Assembly: GCF_937980635.1 (NCBI RefSeq)
Contig: NZ_CALJPG010000034.1
Span: forward strand, 1-61,038
Length of the DNA stretch: 61,038 nucleotides
Direction of reading: 5' to 3'
DNA from: an uncultured Campylobacter sp.
GTDB taxonomy: Bacteria > Campylobacterota > Campylobacteria > Campylobacterales > Campylobacteraceae
In this document: positions 17,528-26,393 of the stretch, piece after piece
Layout: each line of letters begins with the position of its first letter
Position numbering within the stretch: position 1 is the first letter of the stretch
Notes under the pieces: model-generated
Databases searched by the model: none
What the model saw: the letters and a program-made list of their open reading frames with translations, nothing else
Told to the model about the DNA's origin: nothing
Made by a program: the position numbers and the translations under genes

Positions 17528-18692
17528 AAAGACCGCTTTAACGCTTAAAATTTTATCTTTGTATCTCATTTCAAGCGCGTTGTTTTTAGGATATTTTTTC
17601 AAGATAAATTACAGGATGAACGAAGCCGCGCTGCTTTCACACAGGATAAAAGAGCTAAAAGAGATCAAAATGATGATCTATATGAAAGCGAGCATGGATG
17701 GGCTGGAATCGCTAGCGGACTTCGAGCGCGAAAAGGGCGTAAATGCGTGTATATTTAAGCCAAACTCTGATGAAATTTACGGCTGCGGCGGTGAGCTCGG
17801 AGCACTTGATAAAGCGAAGCTAAAGGCGGAATTTATAAGTGGCGGAAGGCTAGGAATTTATGAGAATCTGCAAAATATGGAGGAGCGAAACGCCTTTTCC
17901 AAGGCTAAAATCATCCTGCTTGGAAGTAGCGTGCAGGGCGAAATTTTAACGCTTCGTATCAAAACAGCAGCGATGATGATAGCGCTTTTGGGCGTGATAT
18001 TAGCCGTGGCATTTTATCTGGTGCGGCTAGGCACAAAGCCGCTTTACGATAAGATCGACACGCTAAATCGCTTCATCAAGGATAGCACCCACGAGATCAA
18101 CACTCCGCTTAGCATTATCTCCATGAGCGTTGAGACGATGCGGCACGCAGAGCTTGGAGAATACAACGCTAAGCGCGTCGCTAATATCGATCTTGCTGCC
18201 AAGACGCTTTCGCGCATCTACGAGGATCTCGTGTTTTTAACCTTCGGTATGAATAAGGAGGGCGAGATTAGCTCGATCGATCTAAAAAGCCTCGTCGCTT
18301 CGCGCTGCGAATACTTCGCGCCGTTTATTCAAAAGCGCAGACTAAGCCTTAAAACCGATCTTTCGGATGCGAGCATGAGCGCGAACGTCTATGAAATTTC
18401 GCGCCTGATCGACAATCTGCTAAGCAACGCCGTAAAATACGCCGATGCAGGCGGCTACGTGGATGTGCGGCTAAGGCGCGGCGAGCTGGCGATCTCAAAC
18501 AGCGGCGAGGGGATCGACAGGAAAAAAGGCGACGAAATTTTCAGGCGCTTTGCGCGCTTTAACTCAAGCGAGGGCGGCTTTGGAATCGGGCTTAGCATCG
18601 TAAGCGAGGTCTGCAAAAAATACTCCTTTTCTATCTCCTACGACAGCGTGCCGGGCGAGATAACGACCTTTCGCCTTACATGGCGCGAATAA
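17520..18692 (+). CDS. Sensor histidine kinase
   Basis: A 390-residue membrane kinase partnering the adjacent regulator. TM1 is at about 8-28. The periplasmic sensor of about 115 residues has two cysteines (CIFK near 77 and YGCGG near 89) that could pair or bind a ligand. TM2 is at about 150-170. His191 lies in the H-box STHEINTPLSI, the N-box is LIDNLLSNAVKYA near 300 and the G-box GGFGIGLSIV near 362. No HAMP is obvious; a short linker follows TM2. It overlaps the regulator by 8 bases. The ligand is unknown. Confidence 0.92.
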   Translation: MSEKTALTLKILSLYLISSALFLGYFFKINYRMNEAALLSHRIKELKEIKMMIYMKASMDGLESLADFEREKGVNACIFKPNSDEIYGCGGELGALDKAKLKAEFISGGRLGIYENLQNMEERNAFSKAKIILLGSSVQGEILTLRIKTAAMMIALLGVILAVAFYLVRLGTKPLYDKIDTLNRFIKDSTHEINTPLSIISMSVETMRHAELGEYNAKRVANIDLAAKTLSRIYEDLVFLTFGMNKEGEISSIDLKSLVASRCEYFAPFIQKRRLSLKTDLSDASMSANVYEISRLIDNLLSNAVKYADAGGYVDVRLRRGELAISNSGEGIDRKKGDEIFRRFARFNSSEGGFGIGLSIVSEVCKKYSFSISYDSVPGEITTFRLTWRE

Positions 18693-18935
18693 AATTTTAA
18701 AATTTAGTAAAATTTTAAAATTTGAAAACGGCCGCCTGCGGTTTAAATTTAATCGTCGTTTGGTCGCTTAAATTCCGCGCAAAAAAGTTCTAATTGCCGG
18801 AGCGTTTAATTCAATCGTCGCTTGTTTTTGTTCTAAAACGGAGCGCGGAATTTTATCGGTCGTCCGCTTTGCGCTCGTAAAATGACCCTGAAAGTTATTG
18901 GTGCGGAATTTTATTCGTCCGCGATTTTATAAAAT

Positions 18936-19556
18936 TTAGCTTTTATTTCTCGATAGATATATCCAGTGGACTATATTACTGAATAAAATCGGAACAGACA
19001 TACCAAAAAACATTGAGCCGCCTCCAAAAAACGATAGCCAACCAAACAGGCTCTCTCTGCTCGCAAAAGTCGGAAACGTCCGCCCGTTGCCTACTCTGTG
19101 TGGGATGCCGTTTATGGCAAAATCGGCGTAGAAATAATTATTTAGAAGCCAATAGATAAAAGGTATGCCGATAAGCATAATTAGCTGCGTCTTGACGGCG
19201 GGAAGCTCTTTTTCGTATAAGAATACGGCGATTGGATAATACACGCAGCTTAGCGCAAAAGCCGTTAAAATAGGTACCCACAATGCCGCGACGTAAAATT
19301 CCGCAAGCTGCGTGTGCGGGCTTATTTTGCCGATTGCGGCGATGTTTGGAAAAAACCGCTTCATAAATCCAACGAAGTCCGCGCATGCCGCACTTACGTC
19401 TAAAATATTTTCGGGTAGCACGAATACGCTAAGCGCCGTGATCGCAAACAGCACAAAAACCGCCGCGTAAAGTCGCCCGAAAAATTTAGTAAATTTCGTA
19501 TCGGGATACGGCGCCTCTTGCTCTTGCGTGACTTGTGAATTCGGCAAATCGCTCAT
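18936..19556 (-). CDS. Conserved-looking inner membrane protein, function unknown
   Basis: A 206-residue protein with four likely membrane helices (about 32-52, 90-118, 127-148 and 180-198) and a cytoplasmic, acidic, Q/E-rich N-terminus (MSDLPNSQVTQEQEAPYPD). The frame is open upstream, but the ATG at 19556 has AAAGGAG at ideal spacing and is preferred. No domain is recognised. The long loop between TM1 and TM2 carries KISPHTQLAEFY. It has no operon partner: flanks on both sides are gene-free and AT-rich. Confidence 0.75.
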   Translation of the reverse strand: MSDLPNSQVTQEQEAPYPDTKFTKFFGRLYAAVFVLFAITALSVFVLPENILDVSAACADFVGFMKRFFPNIAAIGKISPHTQLAEFYVAALWVPILTAFALSCVYYPIAVFLYEKELPAVKTQLIMLIGIPFIYWLLNNYFYADFAINGIPHRVGNGRTFPTFASRESLFGWLSFFGGGSMFFGMSVPILFSNIVHWIYLSRNKS

Positions 19557-20075
19557 CGTTCGCTCCTTTAATAAAATTTGCACGTCAAAACCCGGCTTGC
19601 GCTAAATTTTAAAATTTTATGCCTTATTATCCGGTAAATTTCACAATAAGGACCTGTTTTGGAATTTTACGGTCTAATTTGAAGCCAAATTTATTAAATT
19701 TAACCGAGCAATGCTTTTTTGCAAACAAAGCGTCACTACCTCTAACGCGCAGTGATCTAGGCGGGGTTTGGGCGGCAGACCTGCTTGCGGTTGCTAGCCG
19801 AAGCAAATTAAAAGGGCGCTTCGCAAGTATAGCCCCTTCCGCGCTCCGCTCACTCCGAGAAAGAATTTAAGCTTTATCGGAAGCGACAAATAAAATTTAA
19901 ACCTGCGCGTAGCGTAGCGACTTCTTGTATCGTCTTATCCAGAAAGCCTAAAATAAAGAAAGCCCTTTCATTTCACGCAAGCTCGCAGCCAAAACCTAAA
20001 ATTTAATTGCTTAACGAAAAAGGCAAGTTGGCGTCGCTGCTCGCAAAATAACCGCGGAATCCCACTAGATTTAAT
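19557..20075. other. Gene-free spacer
   Basis: An 83-codon frame at 19619-19870 has no ribosome site, mixed composition and no recognisable motif, so I do not call it. Otherwise AT-rich spacer with scattered AAATTT words. A CGGAAT...ATTCCG inverted pair near 20053-20084 flanks the end of ackA. Confidence 0.4.
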
Positions 20076-21308
20076 TTAAAATTCCGAGTATTTCTGATAG
20101 TCGATCTGCGCGGAGTTTTTGTTGATCGTATCGACCGTGGCTTCGGCGATCGCAAGTTCCTCGTTGGTAGGGATTACGAGCGTTTTGATTTTGCTATCTA
20201 CCGCGCTTAAATTTCTAATCGAGCCGGTATTTTTGGCGTTTTTTGTCGCATCGATTTCGATGCCGATATGAGCGAGCTTCTCGCAGACATTTTGTCTAAA
20301 ATGCGGCGCATTTTCGCCGATACCGCCGGTAAAGATCAAAGCGTCCACTCGCCCGAGCACGGCATAATACGCCCCGATCATCTTAACGACGCTGTACACA
20401 AGCATCTCAAACGCGAGTTTCGCGCGCGGCTCGCCGCCTTCCATCTTTTCATATACCTTTCGCAGATCGCTTGCGCCGCAGATGCCCAAAAGTCCGCTTT
20501 TTTTGTTCATTATGACGTCCATATCCTGCGCGTTGTAGCCCGCGACGCGCTCGATGTATGGGATGATCGCAGGATCGATCGAGCCGCATCTGGTGCCCAT
20601 GATGATCCCCTCAAGCGGCGTTAGCCCCATCGAGGTGTCGATACACTTGCCGTTTTCTATGGCGCTTACGCTTGAGCCGTTGCCAAGATGTAGCGTAATG
20701 GCATTGAAGTTTTCGTATTTTTTACGCAAAAATTTAGCCCCCATCGTCGAGACGAACCAATGCGATGTGCCGTGCGCGCCGTAGCGACGAACCTTATATT
20801 TTTCGTAGAATTCATACGGCAGCGCGTACATATACGCATAAGGCGGGATACTTTGATGAAAGATCGTATCGAAAACCGCCACGTTTGGAATTTTAGGGGC
20901 TATTTTGAGGCAGGATTTGATGCCCGCTAAATTTGCGGGATTGTGTAGCGGTGCAAGCGGCGCAAGCTCGGCGATTTTAGCCATTACGTCCTCATCTATG
21001 AGTGCAGGAGCGTCGAAATAATCCGCACCTTGGACTATTCTATGCCCGATGCCGCCTACTTGAGTTAGATCGTTGATTACTCCGCTTTGTTTTAAAAGAT
21101 CAATCGCAATCGCAATCGCGGTTTCGTGATTTGGAATTTGCTCGTTTTCAACCTTTATGCCTCGTCCATTGGCGCAATTGATACTTCCGCTTGCGTGCGT
21201 CGAGCCGATCTCCTCGATGAGCCCACTTGCGATGCAGGCGTGATTTAGCATATCGTGGAATTTAAATTTAACCGAGCTCGAGCCGGAATTTATGACTAGG
21301 ATATCCAT
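20076..21308 (-). CDS. ackA: Acetate kinase
   Basis: A 410-residue cytoplasmic enzyme interconverting acetyl-phosphate + ADP and acetate + ATP. The N-terminal phosphate loop ILVINSGSSSVKFKF, the central HRIVQGADYF, THLGNGSSVSAI and MGLTPLEGIIMGTRCGSIDP, and C-terminal FTGGIGENA are all present. Length is slightly above the usual ~400. It starts directly after the pta stop codon with no gap, so the two form a pta-ackA operon that yields ATP from acetyl-CoA, important for an organism with little sugar metabolism. Confidence 0.97.
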   Translation of the reverse strand: MDILVINSGSSSVKFKFHDMLNHACIASGLIEEIGSTHASGSINCANGRGIKVENEQIPNHETAIAIAIDLLKQSGVINDLTQVGGIGHRIVQGADYFDAPALIDEDVMAKIAELAPLAPLHNPANLAGIKSCLKIAPKIPNVAVFDTIFHQSIPPYAYMYALPYEFYEKYKVRRYGAHGTSHWFVSTMGAKFLRKKYENFNAITLHLGNGSSVSAIENGKCIDTSMGLTPLEGIIMGTRCGSIDPAIIPYIERVAGYNAQDMDVIMNKKSGLLGICGASDLRKVYEKMEGGEPRAKLAFEMLVYSVVKMIGAYYAVLGRVDALIFTGGIGENAPHFRQNVCEKLAHIGIEIDATKNAKNTGSIRNLSAVDSKIKTLVIPTNEELAIAEATVDTINKNSAQIDYQKYSEF

Positions 21309-22907
21309 TTAATTATCTCCTGCTTGAACGGCGCTGATAAGTATCGTATTTACGACGTCGTTTACGCTGCAGCCGCGACTTAGATCGTTTACCGGCTTTT
21401 TTAAGCCCTGTAAAATGGGCCCGATCGCCACGGCGCCTGCGGTGCGCTGAACGGCCTTATAACAGATATTTCCGCAGTTAAGATCAGGGAAGATAAATAC
21501 GTTCGCACGCCCTGCGACCGAAGAGCCCGGCATTTTTTTCTTAGCAACCGCCGCATCGACTGCGGCGTCGAATTGCAGCGGTCCGTCTATTAAAAGCTCC
21601 GGCGCCTTTTCGCGCGCTTTTTGCGTTGCGGTTTTTATGAATTCTACGCTGTCGCCGCTGCCGCTATCGCCGCTGGAGTAGCTTAGCATCGCCACGCGCG
21701 GTTCAAGCCCAAACGCCTTTGCGGTCGCGGCGCTTGAGATCGCGATACCCGCCAGATACTCCGCGCTCGGGCTCGGCGCTACGGCGCAGTCGGCAAAAAG
21801 CAGAGCCTGCGTATCCAGGCACATTATAAATGCGCCGCTAACGCTCGCAATACCCGGCTTTGTCTTGATGATCTGAAGCGCGGGGCGGATCGTCTCCGCA
21901 GTAGTCGTGCTCGCGCCGCTTACCATCGCATCGGCTAGCCCTTCATACACGAGCATCGTGCCGAAGTAGGTGCGATCGCACACTAAATCGCGCGCCTGAG
22001 CCTCGCTCATACCCTTTGCCTTGCGAAGCTCATATAGATCGCGCGCAAATTTTTCTAAGCTCGCATCCGTCTGCGGATCTAAAATTTTAACGCCGCTTAG
22101 ATCGAGACCTAGCTTGTTTGCGCTTTTTTGCACTTCATCCTCGCGCCCCAGAAGGATCAAATTTGCAGCGCCGCTTTGTTTTATAATCGCAGCTGCGCGC
22201 AGAATTCTCTCGTCATCACTTTCTGGAAGCACGACGGTTTTAACGTTCGCGCGAGCCTTTGCGTAGAGCTTGCTTTCAAATTTCAACGGAGTTAGAATTT
22301 CACAGCGCGTGGAGTTTGCAGCGTCCGTGAAGTAGCTTTTGTCGGCAACGACTTTATCAAGCTCTATCGCGCCGCTTTGGCAAGCGGAATTTTCGTCGTC
22401 AAATTTTGCGCCCTTTTCGCAGGCGGAATTTTTGCCGCAAAGCTCCGATTTTTTAGAATTTGCACCCTCTTGTGCAGGTCTTAGCGCGGAAAATGAAATT
22501 TTATCCTCATATATGCTGGCAAAGCTTATCGCTTTTGCTGCGGTGATCAAGCGCGTGCCGATGCGTGCGGCAATTTCGTTAGGATAAAATCCGCAAACAG
22601 GGATATTTAGATCCTTTGCGATTTGTAAATTTAGCTCGCGCAGATCGGCTCCCGCTACGCCGTGAACCAGCACAAAATTACACTGCTCTAAAATCTGTGC
22701 AAATCGCTCTATCGCCGCCTTTCGCACGCGCTCATCCTGCCCGTCCGCGAGCGCTCCTTCAAGCTCACTCCTGCTAAAAAGGGCATTGTCGCCAGCGATG
22801 CAAAGTTGCAAAACGTTGTGAAAGCTCATGGATAAAATTTTATCTAGTTTTTTTAGCTCGGATTGGTAGGCGGCGGGTTCGTCGCATAGGAGCAAAATTC
22901 CGTTCAT
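21309..22907 (-). CDS. pta: Phosphate acetyltransferase with internal low-complexity insertion
   Basis: A 532-residue enzyme converting acetyl-CoA and phosphate to acetyl-phosphate. The catalytic PTA domain occupies about 210-530 (VVLPESDDERILRAA at its start, DGPLQFDAA and GRANVFIFPDLNCGNI towards its end). The N-terminal part is a degenerate P-loop-like domain. Between them, about residues 140-205, is a cysteine-, lysine- and asparagine-rich low-complexity stretch with repeats of NSAC and KGAKF, encoded by GGAATTTT/AAATTT words. The start ATG 22907 has AAAGGAT upstream; a longer in-frame start is not needed. ackA follows at zero distance. Confidence 0.95.
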   Translation of the reverse strand: MNGILLLCDEPAAYQSELKKLDKILSMSFHNVLQLCIAGDNALFSRSELEGALADGQDERVRKAAIERFAQILEQCNFVLVHGVAGADLRELNLQIAKDLNIPVCGFYPNEIAARIGTRLITAAKAISFASIYEDKISFSALRPAQEGANSKKSELCGKNSACEKGAKFDDENSACQSGAIELDKVVADKSYFTDAANSTRCEILTPLKFESKLYAKARANVKTVVLPESDDERILRAAAIIKQSGAANLILLGREDEVQKSANKLGLDLSGVKILDPQTDASLEKFARDLYELRKAKGMSEAQARDLVCDRTYFGTMLVYEGLADAMVSGASTTTAETIRPALQIIKTKPGIASVSGAFIMCLDTQALLFADCAVAPSPSAEYLAGIAISSAATAKAFGLEPRVAMLSYSSGDSGSGDSVEFIKTATQKAREKAPELLIDGPLQFDAAVDAAVAKKKMPGSSVAGRANVFIFPDLNCGNICYKAVQRTAGAVAIGPILQGLKKPVNDLSRGCSVNDVVNTILISAVQAGDN

Positions 22908-22935
22908 CGGTTGATCCTTTTGAAATAAGATAGGC

Positions 22936-22941
22936 AATTGT
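22936..22941 (-). promoter_or_regulatory. -10 box for pta-ackA
   Basis: Reads TACAAT on the minus strand, preceded by GC, 29 bases upstream of the pta start. Confidence 0.4.
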
Positions 22942-23020
22942 AGCAAAATTTTGCTTGCGTGTTAATCAAAGATTTATCGTGAGGGTTTAGAATTTGGTAA
23001 CTTTCAACAAAGGAGCGCAC

Positions 23021-23740
23021 ATGAAAAATTTAGTGATTTTGGCTCTTTTAGTGAGCCTCGCCGCGGCGAAAATCAACATAAACGAAGCTAGTCGCTACGA
23101 GCTGATGACGATCGGCGGACTTGATGCGGGTAGGGCGGATATGCTTATGCAATACCGTCAAAAGCGCGAAATTTCAAGTGCAGATGAGCTAAAGGGTATC
23201 AACGGCTTTGCAAGTTACGATACCGCCAAACTGCAGAAGAGCTTTGAAATATCGCCTCGAGCTAACGTGCAGCAGCCGGTGCAGCCTGAGCGCGATATAG
23301 TCGTGGTCGAAAAGACCCGCACCCGCACGGTTTACGGAGGCTCTACTTACAAACGCGTTGAAAATTACGGCAATGGCATCACGATCACAGAGACCGGCAC
23401 TTTACCGCCACCTCCTCCGCGAGGATATGGTAGGCACGGCGACATGATGCCGCCTCCTCCTCCGCCTCCTGGCGGTATGCCACCACCTCCGCACGGAGGT
23501 ATAAAACCGCCACCTCCACCGCCACCTCCGCGCGATGATTATTCTCGCAGGAGAAGTTCTGGCAGTATGAGCGATAGCGAAATCGGCGGAAGCTCGCGCC
23601 GTAACATGCCGGTGCCTATGCATATGGGAACAATCCGCTCAAAAAGATCCAGTAGCGTCACAAGCTTCGGCGACTGCGATCCGCAAAGCGGCAACTGCGC
23701 TAGTGTGGGCGTAGGCGTGCAGGTAGATAGAGGGTTTTAA
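23021..23740 (+). CDS. Exported ComEA-like helix-hairpin-helix protein with polyproline region
   Basis: A 239-residue protein. After a short signal peptide (MKNLVILALLVSLAAA) comes a ComEA/HhH-type domain: INEASRYELMTIGGLDAGRADMLMQYRQKREISSADELKGI (about 19-62), the pattern of periplasmic DNA-binding competence proteins. The rest differs: a linker with TRTRTVYGG, then runs of 5-8 prolines separated by glycine/arginine (about 130-170), then an S/R-rich tail with two late cysteines (CDPQSGNC). The ATG at 23021 with AAGGAG is preferred over an upstream in-frame GTG/ATG. It may bind incoming DNA in natural transformation; the proline segment could span the wall or bind a partner. Confidence 0.82.
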   Translation: MKNLVILALLVSLAAAKININEASRYELMTIGGLDAGRADMLMQYRQKREISSADELKGINGFASYDTAKLQKSFEISPRANVQQPVQPERDIVVVEKTRTRTVYGGSTYKRVENYGNGITITETGTLPPPPPRGYGRHGDMMPPPPPPPGGMPPPPHGGIKPPPPPPPPRDDYSRRRSSGSMSDSEIGGSSRRNMPVPMHMGTIRSKRSSSVTSFGDCDPQSGNCASVGVGVQVDRGF

Positions 23741-24156
23741 AATTTAATTTTACGTGGGCGGAATTTTAGAATTTTATAATCGAGATTCCGCCCGTCCTAA
23801 ATTTACGGCTAAATTTTAAAATTTTATAGCGTAGAATTTAAAATTTATGCAGGTATCGCTCCGCGCTACAATAAAATTTCAAAGAATTTTATAAATTTAA
23901 TCCAAGCCTCGCGTGGTAAAATTTCAAGCCAAAATTTTACGTTAAAACTGCCGTGCCGCGTTTGGTCGAAACAAATCTGCATTTTAAAATTTTAAATCCG
24001 AACATCCCGTCCGTTTTAAATTTATGGCTAAATTTTAAATTTGCCTTTTCTACTCTTTCTAAATTCCGAAATTTTGCCCCAGTCTGCGCCGCTATTAAAT
24101 TTGAAATTCGACCCGATTTAGCGCCTAAAATTCGTGAAATTTAATTTACAAAATAA
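23741..24156. other. AT-rich spacer with AAATTT words
   Basis: No gene. Many AAATTTTA and TAAAATTT words in a 400-base stretch between the ComEA-like gene and ilvB. A 63-codon frame here is repetitive and lacks a ribosome site. Confidence 0.45.
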
Positions 24157-24162
24157 TATAAT
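24157..24162 (+). promoter_or_regulatory. -10 box for ilvB
   Basis: TATAAT, 34 bases before the ilvB ATG. No -35 or leader-peptide attenuator is apparent. Confidence 0.45.
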
Positions 24163-24195
24163 CACAAAATTATTCCAACGAAACAGGATGGGCGT

Positions 24196-25890
24196 ATGAA
24201 AGAAATTAGCGGATCGCAGATGATCGTGGAGGCGTTGCGGCAGGAGGGGGTCGAGGTAGTTTTCGGCTACCCGGGCGGCGCGGCGCTGAATATTTATGAT
24301 GAAATTTACAAACAAAAATACTTCAGACATATTTTGGTGCGCCACGAGCAGGCCGCGGCGATGGCTGCGGACGGATACGCGCGCGCTAGCGGCAAGGTTG
24401 GCGTGGCCGTCGTCACGAGTGGACCTGGTTTTACGAACGCGCTTACGGGGCTTGCTACGGCGTATAGCGATAGCATCCCGATCGTGCTTATTAGCGGGCA
24501 GGTGGCGACCTCGCTTATCGGTACCGACGCCTTTCAAGAGATTGATGCGATCGGAATTTCACGCCCCTGCGTCAAGCACAACTATCTGGTTAAAACGATC
24601 GAAGAGCTGCCTAGAATTTTAAAAGAAGCCTTTTATATCGCCCGCAGCGGGAGACCGGGGCCCGTGCATGTCGATGTGCCGAAGGACGTAACGGCGAAGC
24701 TGGGCGTTTTTGAATATCCTAGCGAAATCAAGATGCAGACTTACAAGCCGAATTATAAGGGAAATTCTAAACAGATCAAAAAAGCCGTCGAGTTAATCGC
24801 AAGCTGCAAAAAGCCTATCCTCTACATCGGAGGCGGCGTCATCAGCGCGGGCGCAAGCGAGCTGGTACGCGAGCTTAGCGAGTTTGCGCAGATCCCGGTC
24901 GTTGAAACCCTTATGGCGCTAGGAGCCGTTCGAAGCGACGATAAGTTAAATCTAGGCATGGTTGGAATGCACGGCAGCTACGCTGCAAATATGGCACTTA
25001 GCGAGTCTGATCTGATAATCTGCTTGGGCGCGAGATTTGACGATCGCGTCACCGGCAAACTTAGCGAATTTGGTAAAAACGCAAAAATCATCCACGTCGA
25101 TATCGATCCTAGCTCGATCTCAAAGATCATAAACGCGGATTATCCGATCGTTGGCGACGTGAAATCGGTGCTAGAGGAGATGCTGCCGCGCATCAAAAGC
25201 GAGGTTAGCCCTGCAAATTTCGAGCAGTGGCGCGAGCTCATCCGCAAATACGATGAAATTCACCCGCTTAAATTTAACGACAGCGATGAAATTTTAAAGC
25301 CGCAGTGGGTTATACAAAGTACCGCAAAAATCGCGGGCGAGGACGCTATCATCGCTACGGACGTGGGGCAGCATCAGATGTGGGTCGCGCAGTTTTATCC
25401 GTTTTGCAAGCCGCGCACTCTGCTAAGTAGCGGCGGGCAGGGCACGATGGGATACGGCCTGCCCGCGGCATTGGGCGCGAAGGCCTATGCGGGAGATAGA
25501 CCGGTTATAAATTTTAGCGGCGACGGCTCGATATTGATGAATATCCAAGAGCTGATGACTGCGAGCGCGAGCGGCCTAAACGTCGTAAATATCGTCTTAA
25601 ACAACAATTTCTTAGGCATGGTGCGGCAGTGGCAGAGCCTATTTTACGGGCAGCGTTTCTCATCGACCGATCTTAGCTCGCAGCCCGATTTCGTAAAAAT
25701 TGTCGAGGGCTTCGGCGGCGTGGGCTTTAGCGTTAGCACAAAAGCGGAATTTGAAGACGCGCTGAAGCAGGCTCTTGCGAGCAAAAAGGCAAGCGTCATC
25801 GAGGCCAAGATCGATCGCTTCGAAAACGTCTGGCCTATGGTGCCCGCAGGCGGCGCGCTTTATAATATGATTTTTGAGCAGGAGTCGTAG
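24196..25890 (+). CDS. ilvB: Acetolactate synthase, large (catalytic) subunit
   Basis: A 564-residue thiamine-diphosphate enzyme making acetolactate or acetohydroxybutyrate, the first common step of valine, leucine and isoleucine synthesis. The catalytic glutamate is in VRHEQAAAMAADGYARA near residue 50. FAD/active-site segments GLATAYSDSIPIVLISGQV and GRPGPVHVDVPKD follow. The ThDP-binding motif is GDGSILMNIQELMTA...NNNFLGMVRQWQ near residues 442-475. Length is normal. Its stop is one base from the start of the small subunit. The organism can thus probably make branched-chain amino acids. Confidence 0.96.
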   Translation: MKEISGSQMIVEALRQEGVEVVFGYPGGAALNIYDEIYKQKYFRHILVRHEQAAAMAADGYARASGKVGVAVVTSGPGFTNALTGLATAYSDSIPIVLISGQVATSLIGTDAFQEIDAIGISRPCVKHNYLVKTIEELPRILKEAFYIARSGRPGPVHVDVPKDVTAKLGVFEYPSEIKMQTYKPNYKGNSKQIKKAVELIASCKKPILYIGGGVISAGASELVRELSEFAQIPVVETLMALGAVRSDDKLNLGMVGMHGSYAANMALSESDLIICLGARFDDRVTGKLSEFGKNAKIIHVDIDPSSISKIINADYPIVGDVKSVLEEMLPRIKSEVSPANFEQWRELIRKYDEIHPLKFNDSDEILKPQWVIQSTAKIAGEDAIIATDVGQHQMWVAQFYPFCKPRTLLSSGGQGTMGYGLPAALGAKAYAGDRPVINFSGDGSILMNIQELMTASASGLNVVNIVLNNNFLGMVRQWQSLFYGQRFSSTDLSSQPDFVKIVEGFGGVGFSVSTKAEFEDALKQALASKKASVIEAKIDRFENVWPMVPAGGALYNMIFEQES

Positions 25891-25891
25891 G

Positions 25892-26362
25892 ATGAATAGC
25901 ATAAGAAGAGTAATTTCGGTTGTCGTTACCGATGAGCACGGCGTTTTGTCGCGGATCTCGGGGCTTTTTGCAGGGCGCGGCTATAATATCGACAGCCTCA
26001 CCGTTGCGCCGATCCCAAATACCGGTCTATCGCGCCTTAGCATCGTCACTTCGGGCGATGAGCGCGTCATAGAGCAGATCACTAAGCAGCTTCATAAACT
26101 GATCCCCGTCTACAAGGTTATCGAGGATGCAAAATTCGTCGAAAAGGAGATGGTTTTGGTAAAGATCGCGCTGGGTGAAAATTTAGCGGGGCTTGATGCC
26201 GTTTTAAAAGCCTACAACGGCAGCATCGCAAACAGCGACGACAGCAAGATCGTCATCATGGCGTGCGACGACGCAGACCGCATCGACGGCTTTTTAAAGA
26301 CGATAAAAAAATACAATCCGATCGACATCGTCCGCAGCGGCAGCGTCGCGCTGGATATGTAA
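25892..26362 (+). CDS. ilvH: Acetolactate synthase, small (regulatory) subunit
   Basis: A 156-residue regulatory partner of IlvB. The N-terminal ACT domain (about 3-75) has the valine-binding signature VVTDEHGVLSRISGLFAGRGYNIDSLTVAP. The C-terminal half is the second regulatory domain. It starts one base after the ilvB stop, using the ATG at 25892 behind AGGAGTCGTAGG inside the end of ilvB, so translation is probably coupled. It confers valine feedback inhibition in the family. Confidence 0.95.
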   Translation: MNSIRRVISVVVTDEHGVLSRISGLFAGRGYNIDSLTVAPIPNTGLSRLSIVTSGDERVIEQITKQLHKLIPVYKVIEDAKFVEKEMVLVKIALGENLAGLDAVLKAYNGSIANSDDSKIVIMACDDADRIDGFLKTIKKYNPIDIVRSGSVALDM

Positions 26363-26393
26363 GCGGCGATAAAATTTAATCAAAGGAGCGCAA

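Noticed and set aside
19619..19870. 83-codon ORF upstream of ackA's 3' side
   Set aside because: No ribosome site and mixed, non-protein-like composition.
23402..23623. Minus-strand ORF rich in R and H opposite the polyproline region
   Set aside because: It is a shadow: proline codons on the plus strand read as R/W/H on the minus strand.
24118..24537. Minus-strand ORF opposite the start of ilvB
   Set aside because: Antisense shadow of a well-supported gene.
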